64,000 nt of DNA, taken from the NCBI GenBank assembly GCA_039583875.1, contig CM077150.1, forward strand, positions 190,282,375-190,346,374, read 5' to 3'. The notes below the pieces were generated by a model. The model ran no database searches. It was not told where the DNA came from and was given only the letters and a program-made list of their open reading frames with translations. The position numbers and the translations under genes are program-made. The stretch comes from Platanthera guangdongensis. Its lineage: Eukaryota; Streptophyta; Magnoliopsida; Asparagales; Orchidaceae. Of the stretch, positions 10,591 to 22,494 are shown piece after piece; position 1 is the first letter of the stretch, and each line of letters starts with the position of its first letter.

Positions 10591-12905
10591 TGTAACGCCC
10601 CGAAACTCAAAGGAGCGACGGTGGACGTTTTGGGCCAGTTTTGGGTTCTGGCTGCAGGCACATGGCCTGGGACACGGGCGTGTCCCAGGGCGTGTCAAGC
10701 TTGTGTCGACACTCAGCCGGGAAGTCGACACTTTGGTCTCGACATTGTGTCGAGACTGGGCACATGGCCTGCGATACGGGCGTGTCGCAGGGCGTGTCGA
10801 CCCGTGTCGACACTTAGCCGCGAAGTCGACACTCTGCGTCCGACGAAGTGTCGAGACATGGCACACGGCCTGCGACACGGGCGTGTCGCAGGGCGTGTCG
10901 ACCCATGTCGACACTCGTCCCGGGAAGTCGACACTTTGGTCTCGACATTGTGTCGAGACAAGGCACACGGCCTAGGACACGGGCGTGTCCAAGGCCGTGT
11001 CATCAGGTCGACGATCTTTGCTCGACGAAGTGTCGAGTGTCGAGACCGTGTATACGGCTTGGAGCCCAGGCGTGTCAAGGTGACACGGGCAAGGACACGG
11101 GCGTGTCCTAGAACCCGTGCAGTGCTCGGGTTGTTTTCGGGGAAAAATGATGGGGGTACACGGCCGGCCACACGGCCGTGTCAGGTGGAACACGGGCGTG
11201 TCAGCTCGAACACGGGCATGTTCGATACCCGTGTGAGATTCCAGGCGAGCCGATTTTGACGGTGAATGAGGCACACGGCCCTGGACACGGGCATGTGCCA
11301 GGCCGTGTTCGGTCCAGATTGGGCATTTCAGTCCCGAATCAAAGCCGTTCGTTTCCTTATTTTGAGATCCAGCGGCTGGGAGTTGTTCCTGAAGGGATAT
11401 ACCCGGGATTGGACTTAGAAACCCTCACTTTTCATAAGTTATCATCTTTCTAAAACTTTAGAGAGAGAGGAGAGCCAAGGAAGGAAGAAGGAGCTAAATC
11501 CGGTCATTGGAGGAACTTCGGAGCTCCGAATCGCGAGCCGACTCCGGATCCACAGAGGCAAAGCTAGTGCGGTGCTTTTCATCCGCTTACTTTTCAATGG
11601 AGCCAAAGATGAATGCTAGGGTAATGATCCTCATCTTGAGCATGAGTAGCTCTCTTTCTTTGCATCGAAAGCCCGCTCTCGCGAGTTTGCGGAGAGTTTG
11701 AGGCGTTCCTTCGGGTAGATATATGAAGTCCCCGTTGTTTAGAGTCCGTAAGCGAGAACGGACATAGGCATGATGTGTGAAGCCTACCCGGACATGTTGG
11801 TCTGGATCGGTGATGTTGCATTGCATAATGCCGGAGAAGACTACGTGCTATTGGTTGTTTTTCGGGTTTTCTACGCGGTAGATTGCAGCAGGGAGCCTTG
11901 GGGACTAACCCAAAGGTGCACCCAGAAAAATGGGCGGATACGAGATCTTGCCAACTTGGTGGCCTGAGATCCAACTTGAACATAACCGGGTTATGTGAAT
12001 TGTGATGGAAACGGGACTCGGTGGAAGTTTGACCCACGCATATGGCTTAAATTGTCGTTGCGATGTGAGCATGGGTTAGATGGAAACGTACCCGCTCTAT
12101 GTCGTTCGGTTAAAGAGACCTAAAGGCACTTGGCACTTGTCGTTGGCATAGATTAGGGTCTTCGGCGGTCGATGGCTTAAATTATCGTGACCCAGGCCAA
12201 GAAGACAAATTTCTCATAGGTTTGGTCGTCTTAGTGGCGGTGGTGATTCTGGAATGTCTATGGCTTTAATTGACGTGACATCGACCGGTTCACCGAGAAT
12301 GTGCCCTGAGAGCACGGGGCGTGTGGACGTGCGAGCCAACGTCTGTGATGAAATTGCTATATATATATATTGCTCGCTTATGCTAATGAAATGCATGGAA
12401 GGAGCATCGCCGCCCCGAGTTGGGGGAGGGATCGATATAATTTGGTCAGCATTGCTGACCGTTGCCTTGTTTTGCCACCGTGCGGTGGTTTGTTGCTTGC
12501 AGGTGCTGCTGGACCAAGCGGTCAATAGCGGGCTAAAGCCCTTTTTGCGAAGCCGGCCCTCGAAGGCCCAAATGGAAGTGTTTACTGTTTTATTCATGTA
12601 TGACCGGCCTGCGTGCCGTGGTTTGTAAATCATGTAATATCAAGTGAAACATTTTGTAAGCCCTTAAGGCTTGTACTGGTGTATTTTATAACATTCCTAT
12701 TTTGGTATTAGTGGACATTCATGCTCAAAAGCTGGGTTCTTATTTTGCAACTCTTATTAAACTGCTTCCGCTAGAATGCCCTGTGTAGGACGATGATTGG
12801 TTGGATGGTTTCCATGAGTAACCACCCGGTCTGTCTGTGGCATACGGCGTCGGGCCCCGGCCGGACCTACTGCTATATGCTATGTGACGGATAGGGGGTG
12901 TTACA
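10591..12905 (+). repeat. 5' LTR of element B
   Basis: TGTAACGCC...GTTACA, 2315 bp, is homologous to 17795-20177. The first third is a dense palindrome array. A short TA run (about 12358-12371) corresponds to a greatly expanded microsatellite in the 3' LTR. No clear TATA box is assigned. Confidence 0.93.
10655..11312. repeat. Palindrome array in 5' LTR of B
   Basis: Interleaved short palindromes are built from ACACGGGCGTGT, GTGTCGACAC and GTCTCGACA...TGTCGAGAC. Many occur as longer inverted repeats, such as CCTGGGACA(...)TGTCCCAGG at 10666-10689. The block sits at the start of U3 and has high CG and CHG content. Confidence 0.9.
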
Positions 12906-12908
12906 ATT

Positions 12909-12918
12909 TGGTATCAGA
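12909..12918 (+). promoter_or_regulatory. Primer binding site of B
   Basis: TGGTATCAGA starts three bases after the LTR end. It matches the initiator methionine tRNA site for ten bases, then diverges. Confidence 0.8.
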
Positions 12919-13130
12919 CTATTGGTTTTGGTCGGGCTTAAAGTGAATTCGTGGGCGAATTCTTTTTAAGGGGTGGTGAGCACATTGTGTGTGTCATCGT
13001 TATAATGGTAAAAGAACCCATGAATGTCCACTTAGGAATGAAAATACTCGTGTTTGAGGAACCTGCATGTTCCTATAATTGCTGTTTGCAATTTTATTTG
13101 GTCGCTTAACGGTGTTTTGTACCACTATAG
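12919..13130 (+). other. Leader of B, no ORF assigned
   Basis: This is a T-rich untranslated leader. It ends CACTATAG directly before the gag frame, which looks like a 3' splice site. A leader intron is possible, but no donor is clear. Confidence 0.4.
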
Positions 13131-14274
13131 GTGACCAGAAGTGGTGTTGGGCCGTCAGAATGCCGAGTTTCTGAGGCTAGTAGTGCACCGGATGTTGCTC
13201 CTGCAACACCTCTGTCGGCTGAGAACGTACGATTGGTGGCTGAAGCGATGTTGGCCGTGATAAATGCGCAGCCTGCAAGGCAAACGCAGCAGCCCGCTCC
13301 TGTGATGGAGCAGGAACCTCTTCAAGAGGCTGAGCCGAGGAGAGTGGAGCAAGTGGTTGTGGAACCGGTGGTGCCAAGGAGGGCTACTGAGAGGCAGCTT
13401 TAGCATGTTATGAGCTTTAACCCTCCGTTATTCTCGAGGTTGGGAACCCCATCTCAGGCTGAAGACTGGCTCTCCAGGGTGAAGAGAGTCATGACAGCAA
13501 TGGAGACGGAGGAGTGTCAAATGACCACCATCGCTACGTTCCTTTTGGACGGTGAAGCGAGAATGTGGTGGGAAGGATTGGAGCTGCACTTATTGAGAGG
13601 TAGGCAACTTGGTGATGTCTCGATGGAAGAGTTCTCGAGATTGTTCTTGGCTAGATACCTCCCTTCGACTCAGAAGATAGCGTTGGAGAATGAGTTTCTG
13701 AAGTTGGTTCAGGGTGAGAAGAGCGTGGATGAATATCTCCATGAGTTCACTCGTTTAAGTCGATATGCTAGCTCCACCATCGTGGATGAGGAGCGCAATA
13801 CTAATCGCTTCTACGAAGGCTTGAGAGATGAGTTGAGATTACTACTTTCGGGGTCAATGACGCAGGGTTTCTTAACCTTGGTCAATACTGCCCGGTCTTT
13901 GGAGAAGGACATGAAGAATGTGCAAGCAAAGAAAAGCTTGGGTGATAGGAAATCTGAATTTAAAGTGCCGACTACTTCAAAGGCCGGCTATCGGAGGTCT
14001 TTCAAGAAGCATAGGACTTCGGGTCCAACTCCTTCTGGCGCTTCTGGGGCGACTACGGGTCGGACCCCGGGTTCGTGTTTTAGTTGTGGAAAGACGGGGC
14101 ATTTTGCCCGTGACTGTTGGAGCGGACGTCCTAAGTCCGAGAGAAGGCCGGGAGCTACTTATGAAGAGAAGAGAAAGGCGGTGGAGTCGACTGCATCCCA
14201 TTATGCTCCGACCCAACCAAGGGTCTACAATCTTGGCCAACAGGAGGCCATCAAACAGGCTGATGTGGTGACAG
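13131..14274 (+). pseudogene. gag: Gag of B (one stop)
   Basis: The reading frame opens at GTG 13131 with no convincing ATG, so the start is uncertain. After a Pro/Glu-rich N-terminus, TAG at 13401 interrupts the frame. The gypsy gag domain follows, with FNPPLFSRLG, AEDWLSRVKRVM, ARMWWEGLE and EEFSRLFLARYLP. A single zinc knuckle, CFSCGKTGHFARDC, lies at about 14077-14118. The frame ends at TAA 14283 if read straight, but splicing at 14274 would fuse it to protease. Gag packages the element RNA. Confidence 0.85.
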
Positions 14275-14350
14275 GTACGGTTTAATTTATAGCAAGTCAA
14301 TTTCTTTAAATACTTGTGATGCACATGTTACCTTACCACTGCTTGTTTAG
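14275..14350 (+). other. Predicted 76-bp intron between gag and protease of B
   Basis: The donor is GTACGG and the acceptor GCTTGTTTAG. The segment is AT-rich compared with the flanking coding sequence and contains stops in the gag frame. Splicing joins phase-1 codon halves (G14274 with GA 14351-14352) and gives a continuous gag-to-protease reading with the expected GxxLICxxPARALFDTGASHS context. Without it the two parts are in different frames. Confidence 0.6.
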
Positions 14351-17300
14351 GATTTGTATTGATTTGTGAAAATCCGGCACGAGCACTCTTTGACACGGGA
14401 GCTTCACACTCCTTCTTGTCCGAAGGATTTATATCACGCATCGGAGTCCCTTCTTCGATGGCAAAGGATAAGTTGGATGTGTTGTTGCCCAATGGGTGTT
14501 CGATGCGCGCGGATAGGATCTGCGATGTTAAGATTCTTATTGAGAATCAGGAGTTCGATCTGCAGGCGTCTTTACTTCCATTAGTGGAGTTCGACGTTAT
14601 ATTTGGCATGGACTAGCTCTCGGAGCAGCAAGCCCATATAGATTGCGGTAGCAAGGAAGTCAAGCTGGGAGCAAGTCGTGAGACGACTTTTACGGGCTTA
14701 AAGGGGTCGAGCAAGACATTGATGTCTGCTCTTCAGGTGGTGAAGGCGGTTCGTGCCGGAGCAGAACTGTTCTTTACACTAGTGGAGGTTGCAAAGCCGA
14801 AGCCCGCGTTGGATTGTATTTCAGTTGTATCGGAATACCCTGATGTGTTAACCGCAGATCTTCCTGGAGCCCCGCCTCAGCGGGAGATAGATTTTACGAT
14901 TGAGCTAGTGCCAGGTGCAAAGCCTGTGTCGCAATCTCCTTATCGGCTAGCGCCTAAGGAAATGGCGGAGCTGAAAGTTCAACTGCAAGAGTTGTTGGAG
15001 CAAGGGTATGTGCGCCCGAGTTCTTCGCCTTGGAGAGCACCGGTCCTCTTTGTTAAGAAGAAGGACGGAAGCATGAGGCTATGTATTGATTATCGGGAGC
15101 TCAACAAGCTGACGGAAAAGAACAAGTACCCGATCCCCCGGATTGATGATCTTTTTGATCAGTTAGTCGGGTCAACGATGTACTCGAAGTTGGATCTCAA
15201 GGCTAGGTACTATCGGCTGCGAATAAGGGAGAGTGACATCCCGAAGACAGCGTTTAGTACGAGATACGGGCATTATGAGTTTACGGTCATGCCGTTTGGG
15301 CTAACTAATGCGCCGTCGGTGTTCATGGATTTGATGAACAGGACGTTCAGGGAGTACTTGGACCATTTTGTGATCGTCTTCATCGACGATATTTTAGTGT
15401 ACTCGCAAAGTGAGGAAGATCACTTCAAGCATCTTCATTTGGTGTTGAAGACGCTAAGGAGAAATCAGTTGTATGCCAAGTTCTCGAAGTGTGAGTTTTG
15501 GCTATCCTCAGTGGCGTTTCTCGGGTATATAGTAAGTGGAGAGGGTATTGCTGTGGATCCGGCGAAGATTGTTGCGATACGGGAGTGGCCTGAGCTTGTT
15601 ACGGTAGCGGAAGTCCGGAGTTTTCTGGGGCTTGCCGGCTATTATAGGCGCTTCGTAGAGAACTTCTCGCGGATAGCGTTGCCTCTCACTACTTTGACGA
15701 GGAAGGAGCATAAGTTCGTTTGGAAGCCGGAGTGCGCGCGAGCTTTTGAGGAGTTGAAGTGTCGGTTGACCACGGCGCCTGTCCTGAGTTCGCCATGTGG
15801 GACCGAAGGCTATGAGATTTACAGTGATGCTTCGGGCAGCGGTTTGGGTTGCGTGCTACTGCAACCCGGAAGTGTAATAGCTTATGACTCGAAACAGCTG
15901 AAAGTGCACGAGAGGAATTATCCGATCCATGACTTGGAGTTAGCGGCCGTGATTTTTGCCTTGAAGCTGTGGAGACACTATTTGTACGGTGTGAAGATTG
16001 ATATCTACACCGATCACAAGAGCCTGAAGTATCTTATTGATCAAAAGGATCTGAATATGCGGCAGCGTAGATGGATGGAGTTCCTAGGGGATTATACATT
16101 CAAGATCCATTACGTGCCTGGTAAGGGGAATGCGGTTGCGGACGCATTGAGTCGCCGAGCCCCAGCTCAAGCCAATTGGTTATCGTTGCATGATGAGCGG
16201 TTGGTGCGAGAGTTGGAGGCGTTGGAAATTGTTTGTGTGGATAGACAATCAAGAACTGAAGCAGTTCTTAATTGGACTGAAGTCCAATATGACCTGGCTG
16301 ATCGGATTCGGCAGGCTTTGGATATGGATGCTCTTATGAAGCAGTTCATGGTAGAGGCTCTGGATGGGTCAAATTCCCAATTCGTCGTGGAGGACGGATT
16401 ACTTTGGAAAGACGGTCGTTTGTGCATCCTAAGTGTGGGCAATTTAAGGGTGGAGTTGTTGTACGAGGCACACCATACCAAGTACTCGATTCACCCGGGG
16501 AGCACAAAGATGTACCGTGATGTTAAGAAACTGTTTTGGTGGCCGGGTTTGAAGAAGGATGTGGCGCTATACGTAGCGAAGTGCCAAACTTGCGCCTTGG
16601 TAAAGGTGGAGTGCCAAAAGCCGGGAGGGTTTCTTAAGTCCGTGCCTATTCCAGAGTGGAAATTTGACGACATCTCTATGGACTTTGTGCACGGTTTGCC
16701 AAGGTCGCAAAAGGGGAACGACGCCATTTGGGTGGTCGTGGATCGGTTAACGAAGGTGTCGCATTTTATTCCGCATAGGAAGGATGATCCGGTGGAGAAG
16801 TTGGCAAAGCTTTATGTGGATAACATAGTACGACTTCATGGTGTGCCCCGCAACATCGTGAGCGACCGAGATGGACGGTTTACGTCCAATGATTGGAGGC
16901 TTGTGCAGCAAATGATGGGAACAAAACTGAAATTTAGCACAGCCTTCCATCCGCAAACGGATGGGCAGACCGAGAGGGTCAATAGAACCATGGAAGACAT
17001 GCTCCGCATGTGTGTCTTGGATTTTGGAAAGCAATGGGAAGACCATCTTTATTTGGTGGAGTTCGCATACAACAATAGCTACCAAGCGAGTATTCAGATG
17101 GCGCCTTTCGAGGCCCTATATGGTAGAAAATGTCGCACGCCGTTGTCTTGGTTAGAAACGGGTGAGTCAAAGTTGTATAAGCGATCAGAAGTGGAGGATG
17201 CTACTTATTTGGTGAGAACCATTCGGGATAGGTTGCTTATCGCTCAGGACCGGCAAGCAAAGTACTATAATGCCAAGCACAGGAACGTGGAGTTCGCTGT

Positions 17301-17682
17301 GGGCGGTTATGTATACTTAAAGATCAAGCCGTTCAAGGGTGTCTCGCGGGTGCGGCGATTGAAAAAGCTAAGCCCGAGGTACCTTGGACCGTTTGAGGTT
17401 TTGGAGCGAGTTGGAGAAGCGGCCTATCAGTTGAAGCTTTCAGTGGAGCTTAGTGGTTTACACAATGTATTCCATATTTCGGTGCTTCGGAAGGCGGTGC
17501 AAGAGCCTACGCAAGTGATCGCGGTTGATCGAGTGCCGGTGGATAGTGGGCTAACGACAAAGGTCAAGCCCGTGCGGATTGAGGACTCGGAAGTCAAGCG
17601 GATATGCAATAAAGAGATCAGGATGGTCAAAGTCCGGTGGGACAATTGCGGTCGTGAGGAGCTCTCTTGGGAGCGAGAGTAG
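14351..17682 (+). pseudogene. pol: PR-RT-RH-INT-chromodomain polyprotein of B (two stops)
   Basis: Protease has ALFDTGASHSF. TAG at 14614 replaces the tryptophan expected after GMD, and the frame then stays open to TAG 17680. RT shows [33 protein letters not shown] and FIDD (about 15375). RNase H has YSDASGSG and TDHKSLKYL. Integrase has its HHCC zinc region (about 16470-16610), [17 protein letters not shown] and the [12 protein letters not shown] block. The C-terminal part ([18 protein letters not shown], then PVRIEDSE...VRWDNCG) is a Tekay-type chromodomain. TAG at 17680 cuts it just after WERE; the same frame continues with a YPEFF-type ending. One RT motif reads [10 protein letters not shown] instead of the usual LRSGYHQLRI, which may impair activity. 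Confidence 0.92.
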
Positions 17683-17780
17683 ACTATGCTTGACGAGTAT
17701 CCAGAGTTTTTCCGCTCAGGTACAAATTTTGGTTTTGTACATGTCTTTCCTTTATATAATTTCGAGGACGAAATTCTTTT

Positions 17781-17794
17781 AAGAGGGGGAGAGT
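17781..17794 (+). promoter_or_regulatory. Polypurine tract of B
   Basis: AAGAGGGGGAGAGT directly precedes the 3' LTR and should prime plus-strand synthesis. Confidence 0.85.
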
Positions 17795-17859
17795 TGTAAT
17801 GCCCCGAAACTCAAAGGAGCGACGGGGGACGTTTTGGGCCAGTTTTGGGTTCTCGCTGC

Positions 17860-18516
17860 AGGCACACAGCCTAGGACACGGGCGTGTCCTAGGGCGTGTC
17901 AAGCTTGTGTCGACACTAAGCCGGGAAGTCGACACTTTGGTCTCGACATTGTGTCGAGACTGGGCACACGGCCTACGACACGGGCGTGTCGCAGGGCGTG
18001 TCGACCCGTGTCGACACTTAGCCGCGAAGTCGACAATCTGCGTCCGACGATGTGTCGAGACATGGCACACGGCCTGCGATACGGGCATGTCGCAGGGCGT
18101 GTCGACCCGTGTCGACACTCGTCCCGGGAAGTCGACACTTTGGTCTCGACATTGTGTCGAGACAAGGCACACGGCCTAGGACACGGGCGTGTCAAAGGCC
18201 GTGTCATCAGGTCGACAATCTTCGCTCGACGAAGTGTCGAGTGTCGAGACCATGTATACGGCTTGGAGCCCAGGCGTGTCAAGGTGACACGGGCAAGGAC
18301 ACGGGCGTGTCCTAGAACCCGTACAGTGCTCGGGTTGTTTTCGGGGAAAAATGATGGGGGTACACGGCCGGCCACACGGCCATGTCAGGTGGAACACGGG
18401 CGCGTCAGCTCGAACATGAGCGTACTCGATACCCGTGTGAGGTTCCAGGCGAGCCGATTTTGACGGCGAATGAGGCACACGGCCCTGGACACGGGCGTGT
18501 GCCAGGCCGTGTTCGG
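17860..18516. repeat. Palindrome array in 3' LTR of B
   Basis: The layout equals 10655-11312. At 17870-17893 both arms of one palindrome differ from the 5' LTR copy in a matched way (CCTAGG-type ends instead of CCTGGG/CCCAGG), so pairing is kept. Confidence 0.9.
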
Positions 18517-19560
18517 TCCAGATTGGGCATTTCAGTCCCGAATCAAAGCCGTTCGTTTCCTTATTTTGAGATCCAGCGGCTGGAAGTTGTTCCTGAAGGG
18601 ATATTCCCGGGATTGGACTTAGAAACCCTAACTTTTCATAAGTTATCATCTTTCTAAAACTTTAGAGAGAGAGGAGAGCCAAGGAAGGAAGAAGGAGCTA
18701 GATCCGGCCATTGGAGGAGCTTCGGAGCTCCGAATCGCGAGCCGACTCCGGATCCACGGAGGCAAAGCTAGTGCGGTGCTTTTCATCCGCTTACTTTTCA
18801 ATGGCGCCAAAGAGGAACGCTAGGGTAACGATCCTCATCTTGAGCATGAGTAGCTCTCTTTCTTTGCATAGGAAGGCCGCTCTCGCGAGTTTGCGGAGAG
18901 TTGGAGGCATTCCTTCGGGTAGATATGTGAAGTCCCCGTTGATTAGAGTCCGTAAGCGAGAACGGACATAGGCATGATGTGTGAAGCCTACCCGGACATG
19001 TTGGTCTGGATCGGTGATGTTGCATTGCGTAATGCCGGAGAAGACTCCGTGCTATTGGTTGTTTTTCGGGTTTTCTACGCGGTAGATTGCAGCAGGGAGC
19101 CTTGGGGACTAACCCAAAGGTGCACCAGGAAAACTGGGCGGATACGAGATCTTGCCAACTTGGTGGCCTGAGAGCCAACTTGAACATAACCGGGTTATGT
19201 GAATTGTGATGGAAACGGGACTCGGTGGAAGTTTGACCCACGCATATGGCTTAAATTGTCGTTGCGATGTGAGCACGGGTTAGATGGAACCGTACCCGCT
19301 CTATGTCGTTCGGTTAAAGAGACCTAAAGGCATGTGGCACTTGCCGTTGGCATAGATTAGGGTCTTCGACGGTCGATGGCTTAAATTGTCGTGACCCAGG
19401 CCAAGAAGACAAATTGCTCATAGGTTTGGCCGTCTTAGTGGCGGTGGTGAGTCCGGAATGTCTATGGCTTTAATTGACGTGACATCGACCGGTTCACCGC
19501 GAATGTGCCCTGAGAGCACGGGGTGTGTGGTCGTTCGAGCCAACGTCTGTGATGAAATTG

Positions 19561-19561
<1 letters not shown>

Positions 19562-19642
<81 letters not shown>
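19562..19642. repeat. Expanded TA microsatellite in 3' LTR of B
   Basis: About 40 uninterrupted TA units are present, against about 7 at the same place in the 5' LTR (12358-12371). Since LTRs are identical at insertion, the difference arose afterwards. Confidence 0.95.
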
Positions 19643-19644
<2 letters not shown>

Positions 19645-20197
19645 CTCACTTATGCTAATGAAATGCAGGGAAGGAGAATCGCCGCCCCGAGTTGGGGGCG
19701 GGATTGTTATAATTTGGTCAGCATTGCTGACCGTTGCCTTATTTTGCCACCGTGCGGTGGTTTGTTGCTTGCAGGTGCTGCTAGACCAAGCGGTCAATAG
19801 CCGGCTAAAGCCCTTTTTGCGAAGCCGGCCCTCGAAGTCCCAAATGGAAGTGTTTATTGTTTTATTCATGTATGACCGGTCTGCGTGCCATGGTTTGTAA
19901 ATCATGTAATATCAAATGAAACATTTTGTAAGGCCTTAAGGCTTGTACTGGTGTATTTTGTAACATTCCTATTTTGGTATTAGTGGACATTCGTGCTCAA
20001 ATGCTGGGTTCTTATTTTGCAACTCTTATTAAACTGCTTCCGCTAGAATGCTTTGAGTAGGACGATGATTGGTTGGATGGTTTCCATGAGTAACCACCCG
20101 GTCTATCTGTGGCATACGGCGTCGGGCCCCGACCGGACCTACTGCTATATGTTATGTGACGGATAGGGGGTGTTACATAAGGCTTGTTTGTAACTCC

Positions 20198-20205
20198 TAT
20201 ATAAG
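20198..20205 (+). promoter_or_regulatory. TATA box of C 5' LTR
   Basis: TATATAAG is conserved at 28656-28663. In this LTR it is now separated from the upstream U3 part by B and from the primer site by D. Confidence 0.6.
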
Positions 20206-20858
20206 GAGGCTTTGTTATGAGATCATTAGAAAGAATTGAAACCCTAATCTCCTTTGAGAAATGTCGGCCAAGAGGAGCTTTCTCCTAGCCGCCGCCCCCT
20301 AGCTTGTGGTGTGAAGTCGCCACCCCCTTGCTCCCTCCATCCGTTCGGTGCGACTCCGGCGCGGCTTCCTTCGGTGCGACTCCTTGGAAGAAGGTTGCAA
20401 ACCATTCGGTGTGACGCCGGTGGATCCGTGGAGAGAGTGATTCTCCCATAGTTATCTTGTGTGAAAGCTTTCCGGTTGGGTAATCTCTTCCCCCTCCCTT
20501 GTGTGATTTCTTCTCTTTAGTTGTGGTGGTTTTCGCAAATCGTTTTCTCCGGATCGTTAATTTAATCACTGCAAGTTTTGAATCAAAATCGCCGTTGCAG
20601 GGCTTTTTATTTCCGGATCGGGTGGATCCTATTTGCCTGAGCGGATCTTGGCCTATATCCTTGGTCTTGTTCTCAAAAAGGAGTGGCAACCTTTGTGTTT
20701 TCTTGGGGAATATTCCGACTCAAATTTCCGATTGTTGTTTTCGAGTCGACCATTCCTCCTTTGTTGTTTGTGCTGCGTTCTGGTGACGAGGAACTATTGT
20801 GGGCGATAAGTGCTGTGTAGGTGCGGTAGATCTACGACATGTAGAGCGGAGATAGAGC

Positions 20859-20863
20859 GTTAG
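20859..20863. repeat. Target site duplication of element D (left copy)
   Basis: GTTAG is repeated at 23250-23254. The 3' LTR of C has one GTTAG at the equivalent site, followed by CATCGTGGAG. Confidence 0.92.
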
Positions 20864-22203
20864 TGCAAGACACCCCCTTTTTTTTCTTTTTCGACATCGG
20901 GGTCTTAGGCCCAGAACCGCCGTTTTGCGGTGACTCCTTCACGCCCTGAAGAGTCATCACCACAAGCGCCGATTCTGCCGGCCATTTCGATCACAGAAAA
21001 GTAGCATAAAGAAGTAAATGAAAACTAACTGTCCACAGAAAATCACATGTCATAATAAATATAACTCCACGAAGGGAGTGTCCACAGAATAAAACATCAG
21101 AGTAGCAAAAACGGGCTTATGCCTGGTACATCATATCCTCACTACAAAAAGATCACTCATGCGGAAGCAGAAAAACTACTCAAGGTCGAGACTCACGGTC
21201 CCGGCTGTATGAACTCCGGAGCTAGACTGCCCCACCTCCAAGCGCACCGGTCTCTGGGGCTGCTCCTCCATGCTGGTCTCCGCGATCCCCTAAATGATGC
21301 GGTTCGAAAACCGTTAGTCTAAAAGACTAAGTCCTATCATTCCCCGCCCCTTCCCCCACGGCTCCTAGGCACCGAGCGGAGAGGAAGAAAGGGGAGGACT
21401 TGAAGGTGGAGAATATCAAAAGCAGATGGCAGGGGTCCTATACTAGTAAATTCGATAGCATGTAAAGACAATAAGCTGAAATATGAAAAGTAACCTTTAC
21501 TTATGTGAAAACACATAAGCCAAGGTGTCTTCTGCAAGGCTCCCATCGTATAAAAAGTCTCATACCAATTTATACGTTGGGGTGTCGGTGATCAAACAGC
21601 AGTAATTATATATATCAAAATTAACCTTAATTTATAAACTTGCCCACACAAGCTTATAGACTAAGGGGTCGTTTTGCAGGTCCTAAAGTATAAGCGTCCC
21701 ATTCCACTTATACTTTTAGGTGTCAAGGTTAAAGGTAACGATTATGCTATGACATGCAAGTGGGTATGATGGACATGCAAGTGCAATACACACACCCGAC
21801 TCTGTGCACACAGACCTTTAGTTCCCCCTTTCTGGAGCCGTAACCTCCCAGGATACCTCCGTAGTGGCAGACGGAAGCGGTGGGTTGGGCCTCGCCCACC
21901 TCTAAACCAGTAAAGCACTACCGGTCAGACCTATCGTACGCCTCAACGCTTGGTGCACGAAGCGGACTCCTGCGTACTCTTGCCGGCTGGCGCACCGGAC
22001 TTCTGTAACAGCACAGTGGGATGGCTCGTCTTCTCCAGGTAAACGCTCTAAAATATTCCCCTTGGCCCCCTGATGGTGTTTATATGGCAAATGGGGAAGA
22101 GGGGAGGCTGGTTCTTCAATGGCCATTAACACCATTAAAGGTGTGGCTCGGTTAGAGTGGAGGGGGGCTGAATCCATCCCTTGGTGGCCGGGAAACGGCT
22201 GGA

Positions 22204-22232
22204 ATCAACTCCTCTCCCCTAGAGGAGTTGAT
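22204..22232. repeat. Perfect 12-bp hairpin in D
   Basis: The arms ATCAACTCCTCT and AGAGGAGTTGAT enclose the loop CCCCT. Confidence 0.9.
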
Positions 22233-22494
22233 TGCAGCCATAAATGGTGGCTGTTAGCCTCCCTTGGCCGGCCTTCCACTCTCCCCTTCCTCTTCCTCAA
22301 TTTCTCTCTCCTCCATTATCATGGAGGGGAGCTCCTTTCTCTCTCCTAGTCACCTCTGGTTGACTAGTCAACCTTACAAGCTAAATGCAGCCCACTTTGT
22401 TATGATGGACATGGGGATGGGGTTAGCCTAAGGGAGAAGTGGCTTGGGCTTGGGTTAGCCCTTTTGGGCTAGATTTGACTTGACCTAAATGAGG

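Larger units (their letters stand above)
10591..20177 (+). mobile_element. Element B: Tekay-like chromovirus (Ty3/gypsy), almost intact
   Basis: The element begins TGTAACGCCCCG and ends GGTGTTACA between perfect TAAGG duplications (10586-10590, 20178-20182). LTRs are 2315 bp (10591-12905) and 2383 bp (17795-20177). Gag, PR, RT, RH, INT and a C-terminal chromodomain follow in gypsy order. If a 76-bp intron at the gag/PR junction is removed, gag and pol form one continuous frame with only three TAG stops (13401, 14614, 17680). Long LTRs, the terminal sequence and the tail after integrase point to the Tekay/Del group. About 11 differences in the first 220 bp of the LTRs suggest moderate age. Confidence 0.93.
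17795..20177 (+). repeat. 3' LTR of element B
   Basis: The repeat runs TGTAATGCCCCG to GTGTTACA. It is longer than the 5' LTR mainly because a TA run has expanded to about 80 bp (19562-19642). The palindrome array is conserved with paired changes. Confidence 0.93.
20183..20863 (+). repeat. 5' LTR of C, piece 2 (contains promoter)
   Basis: It aligns with about 28641-29326 of the 3' LTR. It carries TATATAAG at 20198-20205 (also at 28656-28663), so most of U3 and R/U5 lie here. It ends with GTTAG (20859-20863), the target of D. Bases 20178-20182 are the second TAAGG copy. Confidence 0.9.
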
